DNA of 64,000 bases from UBA695 sp042691655 (GTDB taxonomy: Bacteria; Verrucomicrobiota; Verrucomicrobiia; Chthoniobacterales; Chthoniobacteraceae): positions 2,852,001 to 2,916,000 of the forward strand of contig CP170506.1 of the NCBI GenBank assembly GCA_042691655.1, in the 5' to 3' direction. Of this stretch, positions 1 through 8,993 are shown in pieces (position 1 is the first letter of the stretch; each line of letters opens with the position of its first letter). The notes under the pieces are model-generated. The model was not told where the DNA came from. It ran no database searches and saw nothing but the letters and a program-made list of their open reading frames with translations. The translations under genes and the position numbers were made by a program.

Positions 1-2
1 TG

Positions 3-809
3 GCATTCGACCGCATCGGACTGGATTTGGAAGGACTGGTAAAACGGAGCGACACCGACTTCCTGGCTCAAAACGCCGCTTCCGGAACCAACACCTCGCT
101 CTTGCTGTTTATCTCTTCCGTTACATCGCCCGCATCATCTCCATCCAATAACCGGGGGCTTTCCATCATTGCTTATCAGGTGAATGTTCACGCGGATAAC
201 AACGGTCTGCCTTGCCTGATTCGTTCCGGCCAATCTATTCCGTGGAGCAACGCTGGTGGCACCCTTTCCTGCGCTGGCTTCATGGGGCTTCAGCCCAACG
301 GACTGCCGCTTTCCTTCAGTTCTTCTGCTTTCGACGCATTCCTGCCCAAAACCGCCGATTTCGACGTCCTGGCCGAGGGCGTGATCCGGATGGTCATCGG
401 CTTCCAGCTTTATCCCGATAACCTCGCGGTAACGCTCGCGGATGGAACGACGATCGACAACGCCCGCGGGCAAATCGTTTACAGCCCGCCCATTCGCGCG
501 CTTACCCCCAGCGGCGGCGGTGCAGCGGTCAACTATATTGATCTCTCCCGCATCAGCGCATTGGTCATTGGGCTGGTCGCCTTGGATCTTCCCACGCTAC
601 GCCTGTTGAGCGCCTCGCAGATCGCCACGCTCGGCAATGCCTTCCCCGTCCCGGCCAACAAACTCTCCCCCTTGCGGGCGTGGGGAAGCAAGGCGGAGCA
701 GGCCGCTTCCGACCCCTCATTTTCCACCATTCCGCTTCCGGCGCGCCAGGCCGTCCGCGTTTTCGAGCGCAGTTATCCCGTGACCCCCTTCGCCACCCAA
801 GCCTTATGA
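3..809 (+). CDS. Verru_Chthon cassette protein C, 3' part (runs off the window start)
   Basis: The reading frame is open from the first bases, so the N-terminus, including the expected prepilin-like helix, lies outside the window. The visible protein aligns by eye with the complete VccC at 42392-43357. Both share a DRxGxDxxGLV stretch, a QLY/KLSMDN-like GF segment, an ARGQIVYSPP segment and an FERSYP/FQRSYP C-terminus. VccC is a pilin-like envelope protein of unknown function found in Verrucomicrobia; its position in the cassette resembles the minor pseudopilin GspJ/PilW (inference). Its stop overlaps the next gene as ATGA, which indicates translational coupling. Confidence 0.85.
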   Translation, partial: AFDRIGLDLEGLVKRSDTDFLAQNAASGTNTSLLLFISSVTSPASSPSNNRGLSIIAYQVNVHADNNGLPCLIRSGQSIPWSNAGGTLSCAGFMGLQPNGLPLSFSSSAFDAFLPKTADFDVLAEGVIRMVIGFQLYPDNLAVTLADGTTIDNARGQIVYSPPIRALTPSGGGAAVNYIDLSRISALVIGLVALDLPTLRLLSASQIATLGNAFPVPANKLSPLRAWGSKAEQAASDPSFSTIPLPARQAVRVFERSYPVTPFATQAL

Positions 810-3800
810 AAATTGCTCCACGCCATCTTCCTCAGAACGGCCGGGGTATGGCCCTTGTTATCACGCTCGCTTCGCTGGTGCTGCTCACTGTTCTGGTGTT
901 GGCCTTCTTTTCCAAAGCCCAGTGTAACCGGCAGATTTCCTATTCGAGCACCAGTCTCCTGAATTCAAAATTCATCACCCGTTCCGCCATGGATATCATC
1001 ACGGGCGAACTGCGTGCGGAGATTGCAGATTCCACCCGATCCACACTGAGCGGAAGCAATGGCGTTTGGCTTTACCAGCCGAAATCCGCCGCATATCTGC
1101 TCCCTGCACAGCTCGGCGTTTCGGGCGCGAGCGGGCCTTTGGTCAAAGTCTCCGCGGATTCAACTTCCATCCGCCCGAATGGCACGATCCAGGGCTCTTC
1201 CGTGTCAATATCCACCCCCGGCCTTAACGGACAATCAATCTCTGCGGCTCGATGGTTCACATCCAGCGTCAGCAGTCCCATGTTGGGTAAGCAATCGACA
1301 TTGCCCACATGGCTCTTCCTTACACGAGGCAATGGCGTAATAACGCCAGGCAGCCTCGCCGATGCCCGGAATACAGCGAATAATGATTATGTCATCGGGC
1401 GATTTGCCTACACCGTCTACGACATAGGGCAACTCCTGGACGCGAACCTCGCAGGCTATCCTTCCACGGCCGCTGCCGATGCGGCCCAAAAATCATCCTG
1501 CGCCTATGCCGACCTCACCGCACTCGGGCTAACATCCGCTAACATCAGCAGCTTGATCTCGTGGCGCAACGCCGTTACGGCGACCGATGCGCAAACCTTT
1601 TTCGAGTGGGCTTCCGGGATAGCTCCGACATCAGGCACCTCAAGCCCATCCGCCCTCAACGCCGCCCGCTCCGGGCATCTTTCGATAGCCAACGGAGACA
1701 ATACCATCTGTTCCCGCCGGGATCTTCTCAATAACCCTAACCTCGCTTCGGCCGCGGGTTCCCTGACGCATTTTTCCCGCACAACAAATGCCCCCTCTTA
1801 TGCTCCGGCAACCGTCACGGGGACCAATCCCAACTTTGCCAGCCTTCGTTTCCAAGGCCCGGCCACCGTGACTCACTATCAGGACGACGGAAGCGTTCAG
1901 ACCTATAGCGTTCAAGCCGGGGACTTCATGCTCCAGCGGCGTTTTTCACTCGCCAGGATCGCGTGGCTCACCCACACCGGCCCGCTCGCCGGGATTTCAG
2001 ACGATGCCATCAAAGCCTGTTTTGGATTAAAGTGGGACAGTTCCATGAACGGATGGATTTACGTGGGAGACTCGGCCTCGGCGCAACCGACCATCAAAAC
2101 GCTGGCGCAAGTTGCCGCGGCAAATCGCGAGCCCAATTTCTTTGAATTGCTGCAAGCCGGGATTCTGCAGGGTTCATTGGGCCAGTCCAGCGGGAGCGCC
2201 TTCGACAACGGCGGCATGTCGATGGGAAAACTCAATGGAGTATCCACCAACAAGGCCTACCAAATCATACGCATCGGCGCGAATATCATCGATCAGTACG
2301 ACTCCGATAGCTACCCCACTGCCATCAGCTTCAATGGGTATCAATTCTACGGCATAGAGGACATTCCCTATTTCAACAAGATTGTATTCAAAAACTACGC
2401 GCCGAATATCGTGGGAGGGCACTATGCGCCTCCCTATCATGTTTACTTCATCTACGAACTTTGGAATCCGCACCAGCCGATCTCCTCGGACACGACAGGG
2501 CGTCCGACGCGGTTCCGCATTCGTGTCGGCTCCAACGCAACCTACCAGCTTGTAGGCGTCAAATCATTTAGCCCGACCGTGACAACCACTCTGATGGCTT
2601 CACCGGAGCTGCTCAGCACCGCGGACGGCACCCTGATGGAGTTCGATGTCGATAGCACCAACTCGGACCCAAAGTTCAGCTACCGCGAACCCCGGCTTAT
2701 CCGAACGGGGGATTCGGCGAAACTGTGGCCTGAACTCGCGGATCCGACCCTGGGTGCTTGCAATGCGCTCCGGCTCAAAGATGTGACCTCCCTTCCCAAT
2801 GGGGACACCACCATCATTGGCATGGTCTACACGCTCTCCTCGGGCATCTTTGTTTTGGAATATAACGATGGATCTGTTTGGAGGCCCTACACCACTTTCA
2901 CGGGTCTTGAAGAGTCAAGCATGACGGGGCTTGGAGGAGCAGGATCGTATTCGGCGGCATTGGGACTTTCGGGAAATACGGGAGTCAAGGGCGTCCCATT
3001 CACGTGCAAATCCGATCCACGAACGTTTCGCTTCGATGCCGTGGACTGTTATGCCTTGAATCAGGATGCGGGGGATATTTCCCTTCACTCCTCGACCAAT
3101 GCGTATCTTTCTAACAACCACATCCAACCTGACTTTATCCCCAAAAACACCGTTACCTACATGTCGATGCTGGCTGGCAATACCACCACCGCCAAAGATC
3201 CGAATAACAATACCCTCTACTACACGGACGGTGATTCCGTTGTCCGTCCGGCGGATGCCGCCTACGGGGACAACCCGTATGAACTCGGCAACAGCGCACC
3301 GCGTCCGCTCGTCCTCAACCGCCCCTTCCGGAACGTGGGCGACCTCGGCTATGCATTCCGGGATCTGCCCTGGAAAACGCTCGACCTCTTTTCGGACAAA
3401 AGCGCCGATGGGGCGCTTCTGGATCTCTTTTCCGTGAGCGACGAACCCGCCCGTACCGCAGGAAGAGTGAGCCTTAACTCCTCGCAGCCCGCCGTTGCGC
3501 AGAGTCTCTTTTCGGAGGCTCAATACATTACGAATGCTTCGGACCTCGCCTCGTTGTTCGTCGCATTCAGTGGCAGCAACACATTCTCAAACATCGCCCT
3601 ACTGCCCAACTTCCTAGCTACCAGCCCGGCAAGCCTCAGCACCATCAAAACCCAGCGCGAAGCGCCGGTCCGAGCCCTGGCCTCCAGCAGCCAAACCCGG
3701 ACATGGAATCTGCTCATCGATGTGGTGGCCCAAACCGGGCGTTATACGGCGAGATCCAATTCGCTCAACGACTTTCTGGTCGAAGGGGAAACCCGCTATT

Positions 3801-3874
3801 GGCTTTCCGTTGCGATAGATCGATACACGGGAAAAATCATTGACCAGCAACTGGAGAACGCAAATGAACATTGA
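806..3874 (+). CDS. Verru_Chthon cassette protein A (VccA)
   Basis: 1022-residue protein. The start at 806 was chosen because its ATG overlaps the stop of the preceding VccC gene (ATGA), although the frame is open further upstream. Near residues 12-35 there is a short basic stretch followed by one hydrophobic helix (RGMALVITLASLVLLTVLVL), as in PilX/GspK-type minor pilins but without a GFxxxE prepilin site. The rest is a large extracytoplasmic domain rich in Ser, Thr, Asn and Gly. It is clearly paralogous to the protein at 39075-42395: same N-terminus, same FRNVGDLGYAFRDLPWKTL-type block, same RTWNLLIDVVAQ and YWLSVAIDRYTG endings. Function unknown; cell-surface or pilus-tip role inferred. 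Confidence 0.88.
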   Translation: MKIAPRHLPQNGRGMALVITLASLVLLTVLVLAFFSKAQCNRQISYSSTSLLNSKFITRSAMDIITGELRAEIADSTRSTLSGSNGVWLYQPKSAAYLLPAQLGVSGASGPLVKVSADSTSIRPNGTIQGSSVSISTPGLNGQSISAARWFTSSVSSPMLGKQSTLPTWLFLTRGNGVITPGSLADARNTANNDYVIGRFAYTVYDIGQLLDANLAGYPSTAAADAAQKSSCAYADLTALGLTSANISSLISWRNAVTATDAQTFFEWASGIAPTSGTSSPSALNAARSGHLSIANGDNTICSRRDLLNNPNLASAAGSLTHFSRTTNAPSYAPATVTGTNPNFASLRFQGPATVTHYQDDGSVQTYSVQAGDFMLQRRFSLARIAWLTHTGPLAGISDDAIKACFGLKWDSSMNGWIYVGDSASAQPTIKTLAQVAAANREPNFFELLQAGILQGSLGQSSGSAFDNGGMSMGKLNGVSTNKAYQIIRIGANIIDQYDSDSYPTAISFNGYQFYGIEDIPYFNKIVFKNYAPNIVGGHYAPPYHVYFIYELWNPHQPISSDTTGRPTRFRIRVGSNATYQLVGVKSFSPTVTTTLMASPELLSTADGTLMEFDVDSTNSDPKFSYREPRLIRTGDSAKLWPELADPTLGACNALRLKDVTSLPNGDTTIIGMVYTLSSGIFVLEYNDGSVWRPYTTFTGLEESSMTGLGGAGSYSAALGLSGNTGVKGVPFTCKSDPRTFRFDAVDCYALNQDAGDISLHSSTNAYLSNNHIQPDFIPKNTVTYMSMLAGNTTTAKDPNNNTLYYTDGDSVVRPADAAYGDNPYELGNSAPRPLVLNRPFRNVGDLGYAFRDLPWKTLDLFSDKSADGALLDLFSVSDEPARTAGRVSLNSSQPAVAQSLFSEAQYITNASDLASLFVAFSGSNTFSNIALLPNFLATSPASLSTIKTQREAPVRALASSSQTRTWNLLIDVVAQTGRYTARSNSLNDFLVEGETRYWLSVAIDRYTGKIIDQQLENANEH

Positions 3875-4589
3875 TGGTAAAAAACTGTGGGAAGCTCGCG
3901 GAGGCCAGACGCAGCGATCAAGAACGGCGCTTCTGATGGTCGCATTGCTTCAGTTGGTTTGCCTTGGCGCCTGGGCGCAGCAAAACAAATCCGCTGCATC
4001 GTTGGTGTTGGTGCCTGCCAAAAAGATGGAGTGGAAAATGACCCTCCTTTCCCCCGCGGGCGCCTTGCAAAACAAAGAAAATATCGCCTCCGTCACCACT
4101 ACAAAAAACGGAGAAGTGGGCCGCGTGGTTATTGCATGGAGGAATGGAACGCTTCAGCGAATTTGGCGCCTGTCCGATTGCACGCTCGTTTGGCATGCCG
4201 GCACAAAGAAAGTATTTGTCATTCAGGACAATCACGAATACGCGCCCTATCCACTCGCATCGCAGGGATTTTACGGCATCGCGAATGTGAAACCCGGCGA
4301 CGAACTGCCGATCGAAGACTTTGATCATACCAAGTGCCGACACTTCAATGGAGCCCTTACCATTCCCCGCATTATGGTGGTTGGCGAAGTCCCCGACGCA
4401 ACTCCGGCGAAAGAGTACGAAGCTTGGTTTGATGTGCAAACAGGGTTACCCAAAGGCTATCGAGAGGGAGGGAAAACTTTTGTTTTCCAGTTCTCCGCCA
4501 CACCGGAGGCCCTGCAGCTTCCCCCCGAATATCAATCCGCAGCGGAAAAGTATGAGGCAGAACTGCGTCATGCGGGGCTCCTGCCTTAG
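3864..4589 (+). CDS. Secreted protein at the tail of Verru_Chthon cassette 1, function unknown
   Basis: 241 residues from the ATG at 3864, which overlaps the end of VccA by 11 bases. The N-terminus is a signal peptide (TALLMVALLQLVCLGAWAQ) ending around residue 38. The mature part has a soluble, mostly beta composition and contains no recognised motif. The second cassette also ends with a secreted small protein overlapping its vccA (38360-39082), although the two tails are not obviously similar in sequence. The overlap makes co-expression with VccA very likely. I do not recognise the family. Confidence 0.7.
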   Translation: MNIDGKKLWEARGGQTQRSRTALLMVALLQLVCLGAWAQQNKSAASLVLVPAKKMEWKMTLLSPAGALQNKENIASVTTTKNGEVGRVVIAWRNGTLQRIWRLSDCTLVWHAGTKKVFVIQDNHEYAPYPLASQGFYGIANVKPGDELPIEDFDHTKCRHFNGALTIPRIMVVGEVPDATPAKEYEAWFDVQTGLPKGYREGGKTFVFQFSATPEALQLPPEYQSAAEKYEAELRHAGLLP

Positions 4590-4661
4590 CCTCCATCTGC
4601 GGCTCCCCAAAAAACAGGCCGATAAGGCCTCTCTTCTTGCAATCATTTTATTGTGACCACT

Positions 4662-7600
4662 ATGCTGAAACGCTCATCCTTACGAAACCTTGCAGTCCTA
4701 CTGATTAGTGCAGGGGCGATTTATGCCCATGAACCGGCTCTTCCCAAACTGCCCTTGACGTCTCCTCCCGCTCCCTTTTTGACCAGGCGGGCGGATAATG
4801 AGCCAAAAATTTTCAAGCCGGATTGGGTGGGCCAGGAAATTGTGGCGGGCAACAAACGTCTCGCCATGAACCAGGAGGGGGCCATCCTTTTTTACGCGGA
4901 TGGCCGGGAACTTGCCAAATTCCAGCTCCCATTCTCACTTGAGGACAAGCGCACCGGAAAAAACCAATGGCTGGAGACCAATATCAACTGTCCCAAGGAA
5001 TATTTCGACCTCTCCAAATCCGGTATTGTCAAATGCCCCGACGCCCTCGTCTATCGCAAAACGTTTGTTTACGACGGCAAAAGCACCGAATGCATCACCA
5101 CACTCCGTCTGCAGCCGGACGGAAAAGTTTTCATTTCTTATCGTTGGACTCCGTTTGATTCCTCCGATTTTCAACTTGTTCCAAAGAATGTCAGGCTCAT
5201 CATTTCCACGGCATCAATTTGCGGGGAAAACTTCCAGATGGATGAGGAGACCCAAACTATTCCAGAAGGAGGCGAGAGCCAGAGCTGGACTAAGCGCCAT
5301 TTTAAAAGCCTCGTTGTATTTTCCAACGTGCCCGGAAAATCAATCGCCATCCTCGGCACGGCTAATTCGGGGGACTTGATCGTCGATCAGCGCAAAGACA
5401 ATGTCGCCTTCCGTGTTCTCAATAGGCGGGATCAAAACAACGTCGAGATTTTGGTCGATATCAGCAAAGGGGTGGAGGCCCGTGTCGCCGGGAGGCTTCA
5501 AGCGGGGATTGATTTCAAAGCCGTTGACGCTCTCGAGTTACCCGATTTCACTTCGTCCAGAAATCTGATCCAAAACTCTTCCTTTGAGCAGGGACTCGAC
5601 TGTTACTGGGGGGATAATGGCCCCAAATATTACGAAGGACCCTCTACCTGGGACAAAAAGGCGTTCACGATTGACGCGACCCAATCGGTGTTCGGAAGCC
5701 ACGGTCTCAAACTTTTGACTGGACCGAAAAGCAAAGAGGATTTCCGATTCATTGGCTATCCCTTTAAAACATTTCCGGTACCGCTTTCGGCCGGCCGTTA
5801 TACGTTCAGCTTTTACGCCAAGGGTGAGGCTGGAGACGCCCAGCGAGTGAGTGTCTGGTTTCCCAACTCGGCCTGGGCTGGATCGAGAACGCGATTCTTG
5901 CCCATCGGCTGGAAAAGCTGGTCTGAACCGGGAGCACAGCAGGTGTTCGAACCGTCGGCAGAGTGGAAGCGCTACGCATTTACATTCGAGGTTCCAGAAT
6001 CCATGCCGGTGTTCGCCCACATCAGCGCGGATTCCATCAGCGGAAAATCCTGGGTTTGGCTGGACGGATTGCAGTTGGAACCCGGCGAAAAGCCAACGGC
6101 CTACGAGGCAAGAAAGGTAGAAGCAACGCTGCTGACATCAAAGGGCGACAATTTTCTCGCTCCTTCAGATCCTATTAACGCACGTATTGAAATTTCAGCC
6201 GCTCCCAACGTTGCGGGTAATGCAACGGTGCATGTAAAAGATTTCTTTGATCAAGAGCTTTTCCTCAAAACGGTTCCCTTCGTTTGCGACCCGGCGGGGC
6301 GGGCCCGGATTGAGTTGCCGTTGGAAGGGAAACTTCCGCGAGGGATTTTTGTTGTCCGGGCGCAATACGATCTTAAAGACGGCACCTCCTCGTACAGCTT
6401 GCATCGCCTGTCCATCATGGATTCGCTGGAGAACCGCCATCGTCTCAAGGCTCTTTTCTCCGAAGACTATATTGATCAGGATGCTCAGCGCTTCAACTTC
6501 CGCGAAATGCTGGAGCGCCACCGGAAAATAGGTTTGGGCGGCAAAAGCCACTCGTATCTCTGGAATCGCGAAATCTGGGAGGAATACGCGAAGTATGGCA
6601 TCGATGCCATGGACTCGATGATGTATTCCCTGATCGCCCCCTATTCCGGCATCCACAACCCGTTGAGAGGATTCGGGATCATGCGCACCCCCGGCATCAA
6701 CGGCTTGGACGAAAACGATCCCCGTTTCCTGATCAGAGACTTCAACTACGATGCCCATGGAGAGGTTACCGAAGAGTATCTCGAAGAATTCAAGAATGCC
6801 GCCAAAACTATTGCCAGCGAAAATCCATGGATTCCCATGTGGACATTCGGCATCGAAATTTTCTCGAAATTTCCGGTGGACTGGTGGTCGAAGGATGGTT
6901 CTCCCGTCAACGCTTATCGCAACTACGCCAAGCTCTCAAAAGCATTCTACCTGGGCGTAAAAGAGGGCAACCCGAAGGCTCGTGTCTACCAGGATGCTCC
7001 GTCCAATATGTCGCCTGAGCGGGGCATTCCGGAGACAGGACTCCTTTTGGAAGAGACCAATAAACTTGGCGGCTTCAAGTTCGACATGATCGGCATTCAC
7101 CCCTACCGCAAAACGCCCGAGAACCCCGATCTCGATGCCGACACCCAATTGTTCCTCTCCGTGTTGGAGAAAAACGGCTATGGCAGCACGCCCATCTTTT
7201 GGCCCGAAAGTATGCACTACGGTCCCTACAACGTTCCCAAATGGGGAATCGTTTCGGAGAGCTGGCTGCCGCCTTCCTGCTGGTATTATGGAACGCTTTC
7301 CTACGATATGGGGTGGGCGGAAAAGATATCCGCCGCATGGCGTGCGCGCAGTTGGTTGGTGGCGTTAAAATATCAGGATCGGGTGAAATCCATGATGTCG
7401 AGCGCCTTTATGAACAACTTCGAAATGGATCTTAACCTGACGCCATTCGCTACGCAAAAAATATCAAATACACTGGGCCGTTTGCTTGGCAATGCCTACT
7501 TCAAAAAGGACATCCGGTTCGCTCCCTATATCCGCTGCTATGTTTTTGAAGATGAACTAATGCGGCCGGTGGCAGCTGTCTGGTGCCACCATCCCAAAGT

Positions 7601-8768
7601 GGATGCGGGCACCATGGTGCCGCCGGAAGTTACGATCCGCGCCAAGCAAACACTCCAGCAGATTTTTGATCTCATGGAAGGCGAACGGACATTTTCGCTG
7701 GATAAAAATGGGGATATGAAATATGCCGCCTCCTCCTTTCCTCTCTTTTTCCGGGGAAAACCCGGAACGCTTGACGCCTTCATTCAATCATTTGAAAACG
7801 CCGTGGCAGCCTCTGCCGAGGGAGCCTCGCCACTTATGCTGAGCGGCAAACCTTCCGCGCCGGATCAGATCGAGGTTGCTGCAAAGAATGCCCTTTCCAA
7901 GGCATTTGAAGGCGAACTGAATAACGGTGCGGAAAAAATGGCGCTGAAAATTCAACCCTCGGGCGCTGCCTCTTTCCAGGTCAGAGCTCCCAGCCCCCTT
8001 AGCACACGGGAGATCGTGGATGAAAAATTGCCTCTTTCGATCCGCTCCCGCACGAGTGCATTCAACGCAACCCTGTGTTTCTCCGGCTTCCTTTGCCCCA
8101 AAGCACCCGGCTCCATCACAGTGGATGGGGAAATTGACGACTGGGAGGCCATCGCCCCTATCCCGCTCAAAAATCGCTATCTGCGCGACAAAACGTTGAA
8201 ATCTGTTTCGAATGCCGATTTTTCGGGCTGGTTTAAAACGGCATGGACCCCGCAGGGGATCTACATTTGCGTCAAGATCACGGATGACAAATTTGCCGTC
8301 AAACCGTTCTCCCGTCCCGGAGACCGCTGGAATAATGACGCGCTCCAAATCTTTTTCGATTCATTCTGCGATGCGCGTTCCAAGCTACAGCAGGTCTGTG
8401 ATGAAAATGACTACGAGTATGCTGTTCATCCCTCCGCGGATGGTCTGCAATCGGAAGTCTACCGTCGGCGCACGCCGGATCCTCAGCTCGGCCTTGCCAC
8501 GCAGGCACCGCAAAACAACACCATCGCCAAAGACATTCCATCGGCATTCAAGCAGACTGCAGACGGCTATGTCTATGAGGTCTTTTTCCCTGCAAAATAT
8601 CTGCTGCCCATCCGGTTGGAAAAGGGGAGTGCTGTAGGCTTTGGGTTATCGGTAAACGACCGCGACGATTTGCAGGGCGATGCGAAGTCGTCTCTCACGA
8701 TTTCTCCCGATGGCACCGATTGCTCCAATCAGCCTCAACTTTGGCCTGCGATGCTCCTCTGGGAGTAA
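4662..8768 (+). CDS. Large secreted multidomain glycoside-hydrolase-like protein
   Basis: 1368 residues from ATG 4662; an in-frame GTG at 4653 is an alternative start. A signal peptide (NLAVLLISAGAIYAHEP) leads into a beta-rich domain to about residue 300. A jelly-roll carbohydrate-binding-like module follows (about 300-490; begins LIQNSSFEQG, with aromatic and PGEKPTAYE features typical of CBM4/9-type modules). Residues 590-960 look like a (beta/alpha)8 barrel of clan GH-A style, with a Glu in WTFGIEIF and another in FWPESMHYG as candidate acid/base and nucleophile. The C-terminus (about 1150-1368) starts ITVDGEIDDW, typical of CBM9-like domains. I infer a secreted polysaccharide-active enzyme; the GH family is not assigned. 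No conserved operator was found upstream. Confidence 0.65.
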   Translation: MLKRSSLRNLAVLLISAGAIYAHEPALPKLPLTSPPAPFLTRRADNEPKIFKPDWVGQEIVAGNKRLAMNQEGAILFYADGRELAKFQLPFSLEDKRTGKNQWLETNINCPKEYFDLSKSGIVKCPDALVYRKTFVYDGKSTECITTLRLQPDGKVFISYRWTPFDSSDFQLVPKNVRLIISTASICGENFQMDEETQTIPEGGESQSWTKRHFKSLVVFSNVPGKSIAILGTANSGDLIVDQRKDNVAFRVLNRRDQNNVEILVDISKGVEARVAGRLQAGIDFKAVDALELPDFTSSRNLIQNSSFEQGLDCYWGDNGPKYYEGPSTWDKKAFTIDATQSVFGSHGLKLLTGPKSKEDFRFIGYPFKTFPVPLSAGRYTFSFYAKGEAGDAQRVSVWFPNSAWAGSRTRFLPIGWKSWSEPGAQQVFEPSAEWKRYAFTFEVPESMPVFAHISADSISGKSWVWLDGLQLEPGEKPTAYEARKVEATLLTSKGDNFLAPSDPINARIEISAAPNVAGNATVHVKDFFDQELFLKTVPFVCDPAGRARIELPLEGKLPRGIFVVRAQYDLKDGTSSYSLHRLSIMDSLENRHRLKALFSEDYIDQDAQRFNFREMLERHRKIGLGGKSHSYLWNREIWEEYAKYGIDAMDSMMYSLIAPYSGIHNPLRGFGIMRTPGINGLDENDPRFLIRDFNYDAHGEVTEEYLEEFKNAAKTIASENPWIPMWTFGIEIFSKFPVDWWSKDGSPVNAYRNYAKLSKAFYLGVKEGNPKARVYQDAPSNMSPERGIPETGLLLEETNKLGGFKFDMIGIHPYRKTPENPDLDADTQLFLSVLEKNGYGSTPIFWPESMHYGPYNVPKWGIVSESWLPPSCWYYGTLSYDMGWAEKISAAWRARSWLVALKYQDRVKSMMSSAFMNNFEMDLNLTPFATQKISNTLGRLLGNAYFKKDIRFAPYIRCYVFEDELMRPVAAVWCHHPKVDAGTMVPPEVTIRAKQTLQQIFDLMEGERTFSLDKNGDMKYAASSFPLFFRGKPGTLDAFIQSFENAVAASAEGASPLMLSGKPSAPDQIEVAAKNALSKAFEGELNNGAEKMALKIQPSGAASFQVRAPSPLSTREIVDEKLPLSIRSRTSAFNATLCFSGFLCPKAPGSITVDGEIDDWEAIAPIPLKNRYLRDKTLKSVSNADFSGWFKTAWTPQGIYICVKITDDKFAVKPFSRPGDRWNNDALQIFFDSFCDARSKLQQVCDENDYEYAVHPSADGLQSEVYRRRTPDPQLGLATQAPQNNTIAKDIPSAFKQTADGYVYEVFFPAKYLLPIRLEKGSAVGFGLSVNDRDDLQGDAKSSLTISPDGTDCSNQPQLWPAMLLWE

Positions 8769-8993
8769 TCCATCCGTTCCAAACATCGCTTGGCGGATTC
8801 AGTTCCGCCGCACTCTTTTTGCTTATGTCTAGTCGGTTTATCAAAAACAAGCCGCAGCAAACGGAGCTCACTCGCAAACCGAAGCCCTATGGCCCAAAAT
8901 ACGCGAAGCCGCTCAGCCGCGTCCACACCAGGTTCTCATCGCATCAGTCCAGCCCTGAGCTTGATATAGCCATGTTTAGACTGCGACCTTTTT

